Assembly: GCF_014132355.1 (NCBI RefSeq)
Contig: NZ_BLZO01000087.1
Location: forward strand, 1-64,000
Source: Okeania sp. KiyG1
GTDB lineage: Bacteria; Cyanobacteriota; Cyanobacteriia; Cyanobacteriales; Microcoleaceae
Direction: 5' to 3'
Length of the DNA: 64,000 bases
The notes under the pieces: model-generated
The model's database searches: none
Told to the model about the DNA's origin: nothing
Seen by the model: only the letters and a program-made list of their open reading frames with translations
Shown: piece after piece, positions 28,196-37,300 of the stretch
Numbering within the stretch: the first letter of the stretch is position 1
Layout: each line of letters opens with the position of its first letter
Translations under genes and position numbers: made by a program

Positions 28196-28707
28196 GGTGG
28201 AAAATTTCCGGGGTTATTGCAAGATAATCATACAAGTTTTTCAACTAGGGCGAAAGCTTCTGGTAGGAGATTTGCAAATTTAATGGGCATCGAACTCATT
28301 CAATTTGCTGCCGATTCATCTCACACCAAATCAAATATTATGGCGTGAGGCTTCTCGGCAATTCAGCTAAAAAAGTAATTTTTGGGCGTAGTCCTAACCC
28401 TTAAGCCTTTAGGAATCCTAGCTCCGGCTGCTTTACCCTCCTCATCAAACAACGCGCGATACGCGCTCCGCGATCGCCGGATTTAGTAGCTGGATTTAAT
28501 ATCAGAGGAATTTTGAATTTCTTTTCAAACTACTCTCTTTCTATCATCTGTCTTGGGCCACAAATTTTAAGCTGCGAGTATCTATATCTATTTCTAAAAT
28601 ATTTTTTTAATTTTTAAAACTTTCCTATACCTCCAATAAATTTCTTCATCCCACTAATTACAATTTCAGCTATCTAATGTACTATTGCTATAGTCGCAAT
28701 AGAAGAA
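28196..28707. other. tnpB left-end region and direct repeat
   Basis: Bases 28196-28370 match the left-end region at 38430-38607 (GGTGGAAAATTTCCGGGGTT, then TTTTTCAACTAGGGCGAAAG). A GC-rich palindromic patch (CGCGCGATACGCGCTCCGCG) lies at 28453-28472, and the second copy of the ~100-bp direct repeat follows at 28551-28652. No gene is seen. Confidence 0.6.
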
Positions 28708-29190
28708 ATGATGTTTGTAAGCACCACAGAAGCAGCAAGTCTTTTAAGTATATCTACTCAAAGAGTTAGAATATTGCTTAAGGAAGGCCGCATACAAGGA
28801 GCCAGAAAAATCAATAATCGAGTTTGGGTAATTCCGTTACATCAAGGAATGCCTAGAATACATCGCAGAAGAAAAGGTCCTAAACCACGTTGGAGTTCTC
28901 ATAAGCGTTGTGGCAAGAACACTGTTCACTTTAATCGCAACCATATAGATAGAAATAAAAACAAGCAAAATAGCGATTTGACGATTCTTTCTGTTAAAGA
29001 AGGCAGCAGCAATTTAGCAACTGGCCATGAAGCTGAAATTCACGGCCCCTGTAGGATTGTCTACCAACCAGAGAAACCTCATAGTTGTGGTGCCACTGTG
29101 TGGATTGAAACTCTGGCAGCAGTTACCATGGTTGATTATCAAGAGGGAGTTTTAAAAATAGATAACAAATGGGCTTTAACTGATGAGTAA
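28708..29190 (+). CDS. Excisionase-like HTH domain protein
   Basis: This 160-residue protein has an N-terminal MerR/excisionase-type helix-turn-helix (STTEAASLLSISTQRVRILL, then KEGRIQGARKINNRVWVIPL). A basic linker follows (RIHRRRKGPKPRWSSHKR). The C-terminal half is unassigned (DLTILSVKEGSSNLATGHEA, IHGPCRIVYQPEKPHSCGAT). The HTH part should bind DNA; the role of the second half is unknown. It is intact, ends 16 bp before the convergent giant glycosyltransferase gene and is not linked to an integrase. The start could be the second Met. Confidence 0.7.
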   Translation: MMFVSTTEAASLLSISTQRVRILLKEGRIQGARKINNRVWVIPLHQGMPRIHRRRKGPKPRWSSHKRCGKNTVHFNRNHIDRNKNKQNSDLTILSVKEGSSNLATGHEAEIHGPCRIVYQPEKPHSCGATVWIETLAAVTMVDYQEGVLKIDNKWALTDE

Positions 29191-29206
29191 AAAGTAGGTT
29201 TATCAG

Positions 29207-31942
29207 CTACAAAGCAACAGTATAATCGCTAAGTTGAATATCAAAATTCAGATTATAGTATGGGTCTCCCAAATCCATATAAATTTGCCGTTGGTCTAAT
29301 AGCAACATATAGTCAACCACATCATAATTTCTTTGTCTGTGTTTTTCTGATTGATGATTAATTAAAACACTACGGGGGGTAAAGACTATTCGCTTGCCAT
29401 TTTTCCTCAACTTCAAACACAAATCAACATCTTGATAATCGGAGAAAAAGTGTTCATTAAAACCTCCAACTATTTCAAAATTTTGCCTACTCACCATCAA
29501 ACAATCTCTACTTACAGCAGATACTTCTCTTGCACAAACTAAAGAACCTGCATAACCATCATGGTTAGAGGGAAAACCTCGCATTAGATAATCAACTTTT
29601 CCAGACTTTCCTAATACAATGCCTGCGTGTTCAACAATTCCATCTGGGAAAATTAATAATCCTCCCACAGCCCCAATATCAGATTGTTCGGCGTAATATA
29701 AAATATGTCGTTGCCAATCTTCAGTAACAACTTCCAAATTAGTATTGAGGAAAATAAAATATTCTCCTTGGGCTGTTTTGGCAGCCAGATTATAAGCACG
29801 AGAATAATTAAATTGCCCTGATAGATTTAAAACTTTCACCGCAGAATTTTTGATAATATTTTCTGTTTTTTCCCCACCCACTAAAATCAATTCATTTTTG
29901 GGATAAGTTGAAACAGACAAAAGATTTTTCGACCATTTATCAATATTTTCTGAAAGATTAGGAGCAGCAATAATTAGACTAATCAAAGGATGATTATTTT
30001 TAGGTAAAGGATTAATATTTATCCGATGTTTACCTACCCCTGGTTCTGCTTTTGCTGCTAAACCAATCCTTTGTAAATGAGAATTAACAGCAGCTTGTTG
30101 TACTACTTCTATACCTGCTTTAGCATCGGCATCTCCCGAAATACTTCCTTTAACTTGTCGCCAATGATAAAGGTGTCGAGAAAGATGAGCAATTTTATTA
30201 GTTTGCTCGGAAACTCGTAACATAAACTCATAGTCTTGTACCCCATCAAATTCGCTATTAAAACCACCAGCAGTTAAAGCTAATTCTCGGCGGACACATA
30301 ATAAATGACCGACATACATAACACCACGAAAATATTCAGGAGACCAGTCAGGTTTAAAGAATGGAACGATATAATTTAACCCAGAAAAATCAATTTTATC
30401 TTCATCGGAATAAACCACATCGAATCCTTCTGCCAGTTTATTGAGACTATCTTCTAATGCTGTGGGAGCCAGAGTATCATCATGGTCTAATAAACAAATA
30501 TATTCTCCTGTAGCCATATTTAGAGCTTTATTTGTAGCAGCACTAATTCCACCATTATCTTCTGAAAAGAGAACTTTAATTCTGGGTTCTTTTTCTGCTA
30601 AACCTGCAAGAACATTTCTAATTTCTGCTTGTTTCGAGCCATCATCAACAATACACCATTCCCAGTTAGGGATAGATTGGTTAAGAACACTTAAAACTGT
30701 TTCCACAAACCAATCTAAAGATGAGTTCCAGGTTGGAGTAAGAATACTAATAGAAGGTTTAGAGTAATCTCCTCTTCCTTCTATCAAAGATTCAGAAAAA
30801 TCTCCTCTTCCTTCTTCCTCCTTCCTTCTTCCTTCTATAGAAGATTCAGAAAAATCCCTTCTTCCTTCTTCCTTCTTCCTCCTTCCTTCTACTAAAATAA
30901 TTTCCCAGAATTTATCAACTGTTACTCCGGATAAACCCAATAATTCTTGTTTTTGTTTGGGCGGGGGAGTAGGAAATTTTGACTTTTGAGTAAATTTTTC
31001 TAAAGGTTTAGTCAGAAGTTTTTTTTTAGCCGTAGTTGAAATATCTCGTTCTACAGGAAATAGACTCTTGGCAGGAATATTTTCTTTTTGAGATTTAAAT
31101 CTTTCTAAATCAGCTTTAATTTCTTGAATTTCTGTTTGCGAAAGTTCTAAATCTGCCTGAATTGTTTCCAGCACAGAAGAAGATAATTTTACTTGTTCTA
31201 CTTTTTGATGTGTTGATGATTCTGGAGATAGTAACTCTGGCGATGTAGCAGTAATTGTTTTAGGTTCTAACTCCTGTTTTAGTGATTCTGGAGAAGTTGG
31301 TAATTGAACAGTAGAATTAGGTGGTTGTATTGTTTGAATTTGTTTGTCTGAGTGGGATTCATTTTTTTGTTTTGGTAAAGACAAAACTAACTGTTTTAAA
31401 ATCACAGTACCTTCACCTTTTTGGAAAAAGGGAGTCAAACTAACATCAGAATCTTGGCACTGCTCTAACTGTTGTGAATTTAAAGGTATCGAAAGTTCAA
31501 ACCTAGCATTTTCCGCATCCAAATCAGAATTAGACTTTTTCACATCCGGACTAGGAATCCCTTTTTTAAGTTGAAAATTCTCTATTTCCACCCCACCGAG
31601 AATCACCTTCATATTTTCTAGAAAACCTGAGTTAACTCCAGCCACCCAACCTTTAATAGAAAGTTGATTTTCCTGAGAAATTTCCACCTGTTCCACATAT
31701 CCAGTTGTAGGTAGTAAAGGTATAGTTTTTGATATTTGCTCTGGTTCTATTTCCTGTTGAATTTGTGGTTTTGGTAAAGACAAAACTAACTGTTTTAAAA
31801 TCACAGTACCTTCACCTTTTTGGAAAAAGGGAGTCAAACTAACATCAGAATCTTGGCACTGCTCTAACTGTTGTGAATTTAAAGGTATCGAAAGTTCAAA
31901 CCTAGCATTTTCCGCATCCAAATCAGAATTAGACTTTTTCAC
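29207..31942 (-). CDS. GWV/PSPD-domain protein with two GT2 glycosyltransferase domains (3' part of a split gene)
   Basis: The 911-residue frame starts with GTG inside a repeat unit. Residues 1-190 hold the end of array unit 5 and all of unit 6 (GWVAGVNSGF...GIPSPDVKK). A polar linker with a coiled-coil stretch (SVLETIQADLELSQTEIQEI) and a heptamer-encoded part (EGRRKKEEGRRDFSES) follows. The first GT2 domain is SISILTPTWNSSLDWFVETV with DDGS and LLDHDDTLAP. The second is PLISLIIAAPN...FIFLNTNLEVVTEDW...CLKLRKNGKRI. GT2 enzymes build polysaccharide chains on the cytoplasmic side. Upstream parts of the same gene lie at 31939-33138 and 33135-35279, separated by two one-base deletions. Confidence 0.85.
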   Translation of the reverse strand: MKKSNSDLDAENARFELSIPLNSQQLEQCQDSDVSLTPFFQKGEGTVILKQLVLSLPKPQIQQEIEPEQISKTIPLLPTTGYVEQVEISQENQLSIKGWVAGVNSGFLENMKVILGGVEIENFQLKKGIPSPDVKKSNSDLDAENARFELSIPLNSQQLEQCQDSDVSLTPFFQKGEGTVILKQLVLSLPKQKNESHSDKQIQTIQPPNSTVQLPTSPESLKQELEPKTITATSPELLSPESSTHQKVEQVKLSSSVLETIQADLELSQTEIQEIKADLERFKSQKENIPAKSLFPVERDISTTAKKKLLTKPLEKFTQKSKFPTPPPKQKQELLGLSGVTVDKFWEIILVEGRRKKEEGRRDFSESSIEGRRKEEEGRGDFSESLIEGRGDYSKPSISILTPTWNSSLDWFVETVLSVLNQSIPNWEWCIVDDGSKQAEIRNVLAGLAEKEPRIKVLFSEDNGGISAATNKALNMATGEYICLLDHDDTLAPTALEDSLNKLAEGFDVVYSDEDKIDFSGLNYIVPFFKPDWSPEYFRGVMYVGHLLCVRRELALTAGGFNSEFDGVQDYEFMLRVSEQTNKIAHLSRHLYHWRQVKGSISGDADAKAGIEVVQQAAVNSHLQRIGLAAKAEPGVGKHRININPLPKNNHPLISLIIAAPNLSENIDKWSKNLLSVSTYPKNELILVGGEKTENIIKNSAVKVLNLSGQFNYSRAYNLAAKTAQGEYFIFLNTNLEVVTEDWQRHILYYAEQSDIGAVGGLLIFPDGIVEHAGIVLGKSGKVDYLMRGFPSNHDGYAGSLVCAREVSAVSRDCLMVSRQNFEIVGGFNEHFFSDYQDVDLCLKLRKNGKRIVFTPRSVLINHQSEKHRQRNYDVVDYMLLLDQRQIYMDLGDPYYNLNFDIQLSDYTVAL

Positions 31943-33722
31943 ATCCGGACTAGGAATCCCTTTTTAAGTTGAAAATTCTGTATTTCCACCCCACCGAGAA
32001 TCACCTTCATATTTTCTAGAAAACCTGAATTAACCGCAGCCACCCAACCTTTAATAGAAAGTTGATTTTCCTGAGAAATTTTCACCTGTTCCACATATCC
32101 AGTTGTAGGTAGTAAAGGTATAGTTTTTGATATTTGCTCTGGTTCTATTTCCTGTTGAATTTGTGGTTTTGGTAAAGACAAAACTAACTGTTTTAAAATC
32201 ACAGTACCTTCACCTTTTTGGAAAAAGGGAGTCAAACTAACATCAGAATCTTGGCACTGCTCTAACTGTTGTGAATTTAAAGGTATCGAAAGTTCAAACC
32301 TAGCATTTTCCGCATCCAAATCAGAATTAGACTTTTTCACATCCGGACTAGGAATCCCTTTTTTAAGTTGAAAATTCTGTATTTCCACCCCACCGAGAAT
32401 CACCTTCATATTTTCTAGAAAACCTGAGTTAACTCCAGCCACCCAACCTTTAATAGAAAGTTGATTTTCCTGAGAAATTTCCACCTGTTCCACATATCCA
32501 GTTGTAGGTAGTAAAGGTATAGTTTTTGATATTTGCTCTGGTTCTATTTCCTGTTGAATTTGTGGTTTTGGTAAAGACAAAACTAACTGTTTTAAAATCA
32601 CAGTACCTTCACCTTTTTGGAAAAAGGGAGTCAAACTAACATCAGAATCTTGGCACTGCTCTAACTGTTGTGAATTTAAAGGTATCGAAAGTTCAAACCT
32701 AGCATTTTCCGCATCCAAATCAGAATTAGACTTTTTCACATCCGGACTAGGAATCCCTTTTTTAAGTTGAAAATTCTGTATTTCCACCCCACCCAGAATC
32801 ACCTTCATATTTTCTAGAAAACCTGAGTTAACTCCAGCCACCCAACCTTTAATAGAAAGTTGATTTTCCTGAGAAATTTCCACCTGTTCCACATATCCAG
32901 TTGTAGGTAGTAAAGGTATAGTTTTTGATATTTGCTCTGGTTCTATTTCCTGTTGAATTTGTGGTTTTGGTAAAGACAAAACTAACTGTTTTAAAATCAC
33001 AGTACCTTCACCTTTTTGGAAAAAGGGAGTCAAACTAACATCAGAATCTTGGCACTGCTCTAACTGTTGTAAATTTAAAGGTATCGAAAGTTCAAACCTA
33101 GCATTTTCCGCATCCAAATCAGAATTAGACTTTTTCACATCCGGACTAGGAATCCCTTTTTAAGTTGAAAATTCTGTATTTCCACCCCACCCAGAATCAC
33201 CTTCATATTTTCTAGAAAACCTGAATTAACCGCAGCCACCCAACCTTTAATAGAAAGTTGATTTTCCTGAGAAATTTCCACCTGTTCCACATATCCAGTT
33301 GTAGGTAGTAAAGGTATAGTTTTTGATATTTGCTCTGGTTCTATTTCCTGTTGAATTTGTGGTTTTGGTAAAGACAAAACTAACTGTTTTAAAATCACAG
33401 TACCTTCACCTTTTTGGAAAAAGGGAGTCAAACTAACATCAGAATCTTGGCACTGCTCTAACTGTTGTAAATTTAAAGGTATCGAAAGTTCAAACCTAGC
33501 ATTTTCCGCATCCAAATCAGAATTAGACTTTTTCACATCCGGACTAGGAATCCCTTTTTTAAGTTGAAAATTCTGTATTTCCACCCCACCCAGAATCACC
33601 TTCATATTTTCTAGAAAACCTGAATTAACCGCAGCCACCCAACCTTTAATAGAAAGTTGATTTTCCTGAGAAATTTTCACCTGTTCCACATATCCAGTTG
33701 TAGGTAGTAAAGGTGTAGTTTC
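31376..33722 (-). repeat. Tandem array of six 399-bp coding units
   Basis: The words TCTCAGGAAAATCAACTT and GGTTGGGTGGC recur at 399-bp spacing. Spacings measured at the GAAA before TTTCCACCTG are 398, 399, 399, 398 and 399 bp. Units differ by only a few bases (GTTAACTCC or ATTAACCGC). Two units (at about 31961 and 33157) have five instead of six T in CCCTTTTTTAAG (plus strand), and each such deletion ends a reading frame. Confidence 0.95.
31939..33138 (-). CDS. GWV/PSPD tandem-repeat segment (middle part of a split gene)
   Basis: This 399-residue frame consists only of 133-residue repeat units: the end of unit 2, units 3 and 4, and the front of unit 5. Each unit has VEQVEISQENQLSIKGWVA, NSGFLENMKVILGGVEI, LKKGIPSPDVKKSNSDL, ARFELSIPLN, DVSLTPFFQKGEGTVIL and a linker PQIQQEIEPEQISKTIPLLP. 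It starts with GTG and ends KKGFLVRM at a run of five A where other units have six. The stop and the next start overlap as GTGA at both ends, so coupled translation is possible. Otherwise it is one gene with 29207-35279. Confidence 0.7.
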   Translation of the reverse strand: MKKSNSDLDAENARFELSIPLNLQQLEQCQDSDVSLTPFFQKGEGTVILKQLVLSLPKPQIQQEIEPEQISKTIPLLPTTGYVEQVEISQENQLSIKGWVAGVNSGFLENMKVILGGVEIQNFQLKKGIPSPDVKKSNSDLDAENARFELSIPLNSQQLEQCQDSDVSLTPFFQKGEGTVILKQLVLSLPKPQIQQEIEPEQISKTIPLLPTTGYVEQVEISQENQLSIKGWVAGVNSGFLENMKVILGGVEIQNFQLKKGIPSPDVKKSNSDLDAENARFELSIPLNSQQLEQCQDSDVSLTPFFQKGEGTVILKQLVLSLPKPQIQQEIEPEQISKTIPLLPTTGYVEQVKISQENQLSIKGWVAAVNSGFLENMKVILGGVEIQNFQLKKGFLVRM

Positions 33723-35279
33723 TGATATTTGCTCTTCCCCTATTCCTTCTTCCCTGTTCTGATTATTTCGCAGAATAACTATATCTTGATTACCGCGAAT
33801 CCCACCAGGAAGATAATCAATTATTTCAAATTCCGATGCCCACCTATTTCTGACATAATCTTCGGTTTGATAAGTAGTTTTGTACCAGTCAGGAAAAATC
33901 TTCTTTTCTGCAACAGAGGGCACAAATACTAATCCATCTGTTTCCAACTTAGTTGCCAATTCATAAGCTTCTTTTGGAGTATTGGGGCGACGAGTGGTAA
34001 TCAAAACAATGCCTTCCGGCTTAGTAATTCTGCGTAACTCTTGCAGCCATTGCAACTGCATTTCTTCATTAATATGAGTGAATACTGAGATGAGATAAAC
34101 CAAGTCAAATTGATTATCTTCGTATTCTATAGGTGGTAAAGCTTGGTTGACTCTAAACTTGGCAAATTTTAGATTTTCCTGACACCAAGATATTGCCTCT
34201 GCATCAATATCTGTACCGTATAAGGAAGTAGAGTTACTTAACAGAGAATTCCAGATAATTACCCGCCCACAACCGCAGCCAAAATCTAAGACTGAATCAA
34301 ATTCACTAAACTCTTTGCCAATTTTCTTCAGAACTGCTTTTAAGTCTCTACTTATTTCCCAACCTGCTTGTAAAAATCCACTAATTTTTGAATCTCCATG
34401 CACTCTAACTACCAGAGGTGTTGGTGGCACAGGTATCGATTTTCCATCAGACAGAATTACATGGGAATCAACAATTTTGTGGTTAACAGGTTTATTCCCC
34501 CCACCCACAACAGAAATTACTTTAACCATAACAACACCTTTACCATCATTAAATAAAGGAGTTAAGGCAACAACAGAATCATCAAACTGTTCGATTTGAG
34601 GTTGAGAAATAGGAATTATTACCTGGAAACGAGCAACTTCAGCATTATCAAGTTTGGGAAAAGCCTTCTTGACATCTGGACTCGGAAGACCAAGAGAATA
34701 TTCAAATTCTGTGATGGCTTGACCTGCGATAGAAATTTCAAACCCTTCTACAGGGCCAGAGTTGAGAGAAGCTACCCAACCAGAAAGGCGTAACTGTTGA
34801 TTTTGAATAATTGCTTGGTCAAAATTGCCAACACTCCGTAAAGTATTAGTTGTTTGAGAAATTTTATCTGGCAATAGACTTAGCGATCGCTGTTGTTGAC
34901 TTTCATCAGATTGGGATTTGTTTGCTGGAGTTGTTGTGCCTAGATGATGAAGTATAACTTTCCCCTTACCCTCAGAGAAAATAGGAGTAAGGGCAATTCC
35001 CGACTTTTGATATTGCTCAATTTGTTGGGAGTTGAGAGGGATAACCAGACGAAAGCGAGCTTTAGCACTATTACCCAGGTGAGGATGAATTTGATTAACA
35101 TCTGGACTAGGGATACCCAAGGTCTGTTCAAAATCCTCTATTTGTTGGGTATCGATAGTTACATTAAAATTTTGCACTGGATTAGGATTAACTGAGGCTA
35201 TCCAACCATATACCTCTAGTTTTTGATTTTCTAGCCTTACTAATTCGAGATTTCCCTTAGTTTCTATTGGTTTATTCAT
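33135..35279 (-). CDS. GWV/PSPD-domain methyltransferase (5' part of a split gene)
   Basis: This 714-residue frame starts MNKPIETKGNLELVRL. Residues 8-118 are one GWV/PSPD domain (EVYGWIASVNPNPVQNFNV, LGIPSPDVNQ, RFRLVIPLNSQQIEQ). Residues 148-262 are a second (LSGWVASLNSGPVEGFEI, LGLPSPDVKKAF). A class I methyltransferase follows at about 300-500: VLDFGCGCGRVI, LYGTDIDAEAISW and FDLVYLISVFTHI. Array unit 1 and half of unit 2 end the frame at KKGFLVRM. The intact gene would be about 2020 residues: two domains, methyltransferase, six repeats, two GT2 domains. The substrate is unknown. The upstream region is 530 bp without a gene. Confidence 0.85.
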   Translation of the reverse strand: MNKPIETKGNLELVRLENQKLEVYGWIASVNPNPVQNFNVTIDTQQIEDFEQTLGIPSPDVNQIHPHLGNSAKARFRLVIPLNSQQIEQYQKSGIALTPIFSEGKGKVILHHLGTTTPANKSQSDESQQQRSLSLLPDKISQTTNTLRSVGNFDQAIIQNQQLRLSGWVASLNSGPVEGFEISIAGQAITEFEYSLGLPSPDVKKAFPKLDNAEVARFQVIIPISQPQIEQFDDSVVALTPLFNDGKGVVMVKVISVVGGGNKPVNHKIVDSHVILSDGKSIPVPPTPLVVRVHGDSKISGFLQAGWEISRDLKAVLKKIGKEFSEFDSVLDFGCGCGRVIIWNSLLSNSTSLYGTDIDAEAISWCQENLKFAKFRVNQALPPIEYEDNQFDLVYLISVFTHINEEMQLQWLQELRRITKPEGIVLITTRRPNTPKEAYELATKLETDGLVFVPSVAEKKIFPDWYKTTYQTEDYVRNRWASEFEIIDYLPGGIRGNQDIVILRNNQNREEGIGEEQISETTPLLPTTGYVEQVKISQENQLSIKGWVAAVNSGFLENMKVILGGVEIQNFQLKKGIPSPDVKKSNSDLDAENARFELSIPLNLQQLEQCQDSDVSLTPFFQKGEGTVILKQLVLSLPKPQIQQEIEPEQISKTIPLLPTTGYVEQVEISQENQLSIKGWVAAVNSGFLENMKVILGGVEIQNFQLKKGFLVRM

Positions 35280-35811
35280 AGTTTGTTGTTATATCAAGAG
35301 CGATAAATGTTTGTTATAAATGAGCGCCTGCAAGTCTCTCTCTGAAAGCGTTGGTCCTTGGTCCTTGCAGGAATTCTTCAAAATGGTATTAATCAATAGA
35401 CTCGTCGTTAAATAAACTGAAAAATTATACCAATCTTTGTCTATGCTAGGAATATAGACAAGAGACTCGTCAAGGTAACTGCTTCGGCTAATTGTTTTGA
35501 AACAGTCGAAAAAATTCCCAATATCATTTTTCTATCCTTAAATATACCTCTGGTAGAAATTAAGATTTAATCTTAAAGTCTTTTGAATTATTTTAATCAT
35601 AAATACAAACCCAAGAAAAGCTCCCTTGTCTCTCTTTTCATCAAAAAAAATGGGTCTGATGTCAAAAGAGCTTAAACTGAATTATCACCAGATGTCTAAT
35701 AGACATCTCCAAAAATCAAATATCAAATAAGTTCTTATCCATAAATTATCAATTATTTCCCCCAGATGAGCTGTTGCCTTCCGGAGCTGTTGCCTCTTTT
35801 GGAGGAGATGT
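35280..35811. other. Non-coding stretch with MITE-3
   Basis: It holds the presumed promoter of the giant gene (upstream of 35279) and a MITE-3 copy at 35688-35816. GAGACTCGTC occurs twice, near 35398 and 35463. No gene is seen. Confidence 0.55.
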
Positions 35812-35816
35812 CTAAT
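35688..35816 (+). repeat. MITE-3 copy 2
   Basis: Begins GATGTCTAATAGACATCTCC and ends TTTGGAGGAGATGTCTAAT. The interior ATAAATTATCAATTATTTCC is shared with 10096 and 62188. It ends in the last codons of the sulfotransferase gene on the minus strand. Confidence 0.65.
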
Positions 35817-37152
35817 ATTCAACAACACTAGATTTCCCATAACCAAATTCCTGTAAAGCTTCAGCAAAAACCTGCTGACATAATTCTTGAAGTTCAGGGT
35901 TTAGGTCAGATTTCCATCTACCGATGGAAGCTTCAGCACTGGTAGTAGTTCGATGTTTTTCCATTTTATTGGTATCTCCCGATGCAGTTTCGAGCATAGT
36001 ACCAATAGTTGTCTGGGAATTTTCCAAACCCAAATATTCCAAAAGCTGACTCAGAGTCTCTACTGGGGATAAAATCAAATCTTCGTAGCGCAGTAAGAAA
36101 GCTGTTTGCGAACATTCTTTCCATCTTTGTACCAACATTCTTGCTTGAAAATTTCCGGTTTTGCGAATAATCTCTTCATCAGTTTTAATCTGTTGTTGAC
36201 CTGCCATATCGTATCCGCGTTTAGCATTAAAAGCAATGACCGAGCAGACTACATCTCGGAAATCTCGCACTAAAATTATTTCTCGTCCTTCGGGATAAAG
36301 TTCTAGGAAGAGTGTTTTAATCGGGTTGAGCATATACTTCTCTGCAAAATATATAGGTTGCCCATCATTGGAAAAATTTTTACCTTGGCTACTTCCGAGA
36401 GCTTGGTAAAGTCCATCAATACTTTGCTGGCAAAAGGCTGCTAGTTTTTCTGGGTAATCATTTCCATACCAATCAAGGGTTTCGGGTGAATTGACGTTTT
36501 TATGATAAAAAGGATTATGCCCAATCAAATTTAGATTGTTCTCGAAACCAACTATAGGAGTAGAATGTTGAGGATTTGCTGGTTGTGAAAGCACTTGCAA
36601 CATTTGCATCCAATACTGTGCAGCTCTAACTTCATAGGGGTAATGTTGAGACACAATCAACCGTGGATGTTGGGATAGGAGTTGCATTAACCAAGTTGTG
36701 CCTGTGCGTCCGACACAAGTTACTATTAATGGCTGTAATTTTGGTTGGTAGCCAGAACGCAAAGGCTGATGTCTAAATCGTATTTTTGCGATGGGAATAT
36801 GAGTTTGGTCTTTGAGAACTGCTTGTAAATTTAATTCATCTTCTGTTGATAATCCAATGATGCTAATAGAGGTGGCAAAACCACAGTTTTTCGCTTTTGG
36901 ATTTTGTGGATAAATTGTAGCTAATTCTGGTCGCTGATTTCCAATCGGAATTTTCCGTAACATTCTCTTGTTGTTAATTATTTTGATAGCTACGGCTGGA
37001 TATTTCTTGCCTAATACCCAACCTGAAATATCAATTGTGTATGTATTTTTGTGTTCTCCTGTTTCAGGAATGTCTATTGCACAGCCTAATAATTCTGCCA
37101 AATTAGAATATTTTTCTACTTCTAATATTTCTACTTTTGCTATTGCGACCAT
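35812..37152 (-). CDS. Sulfotransferase with an N-terminal GWV-like domain
   Basis: Residues about 20-130 form a beta-rich domain with the GW core (YTIDISGWVLGKKYPAVAIK, RPELATIYPQNPKAKNCGFA). The sulfotransferase domain starts at about 140: the 5'-phosphosulfate loop is LIVTCVGRTGTTWLMQLLSQ, and the 3'-phosphate motif is EIILVRDFRDVVCSVIAFNA near residue 300. Later motifs are FLLRYEDLILSPVETLSQLL and SIGRWKSDL. It would move sulfate from PAPS to a sugar hydroxyl, probably a polysaccharide, given its neighbours. At 446 residues it is intact. MITE-3 lies at the very 3' end. Confidence 0.9.
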   Translation of the reverse strand: MVAIAKVEILEVEKYSNLAELLGCAIDIPETGEHKNTYTIDISGWVLGKKYPAVAIKIINNKRMLRKIPIGNQRPELATIYPQNPKAKNCGFATSISIIGLSTEDELNLQAVLKDQTHIPIAKIRFRHQPLRSGYQPKLQPLIVTCVGRTGTTWLMQLLSQHPRLIVSQHYPYEVRAAQYWMQMLQVLSQPANPQHSTPIVGFENNLNLIGHNPFYHKNVNSPETLDWYGNDYPEKLAAFCQQSIDGLYQALGSSQGKNFSNDGQPIYFAEKYMLNPIKTLFLELYPEGREIILVRDFRDVVCSVIAFNAKRGYDMAGQQQIKTDEEIIRKTGNFQARMLVQRWKECSQTAFLLRYEDLILSPVETLSQLLEYLGLENSQTTIGTMLETASGDTNKMEKHRTTTSAEASIGRWKSDLNPELQELCQQVFAEALQEFGYGKSSVVEY

Positions 37153-37182
37153 TACGAATAATTTTTTAATTTACTTGTGGTT

Positions 37183-37268
37183 TATCTTTTCCCTTATGGG
37201 TTTAATACCCCACCGTCAACGGGGGTGTTTAAAATTGTTTGGGGTGAGAATCCCCATACAATTTTCCC
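37183..37268 (-). repeat. Dispersed repeat R4, copy 1
   Basis: TTTTCCCTTATGGGTTTAAT, ACCCCACCGTCAACGGGG and AAAATTGTTTGGGGTGAG. The inverted partner is at 50845-50955, which carries an extra ~27-bp insert. Confidence 0.7.
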
Positions 37269-37300
37269 TTCTGCCTTCTGTCTTCTGCCTTTTGCCTTCT

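Noticed and set aside
31939-33157. Programmed ribosomal frameshifting at the A5/A6 run
   Set aside because: A6 without a following pseudoknot is also present in the intact units; no evidence favours programmed shifting over deletion or assembly error, so only slippage is raised as a question.
31376-33722. Regular 399-bp repeat considered as a CRISPR-like array
   Set aside because: The whole unit is coding (133 residues), with no alternation of short repeats and unique spacers.
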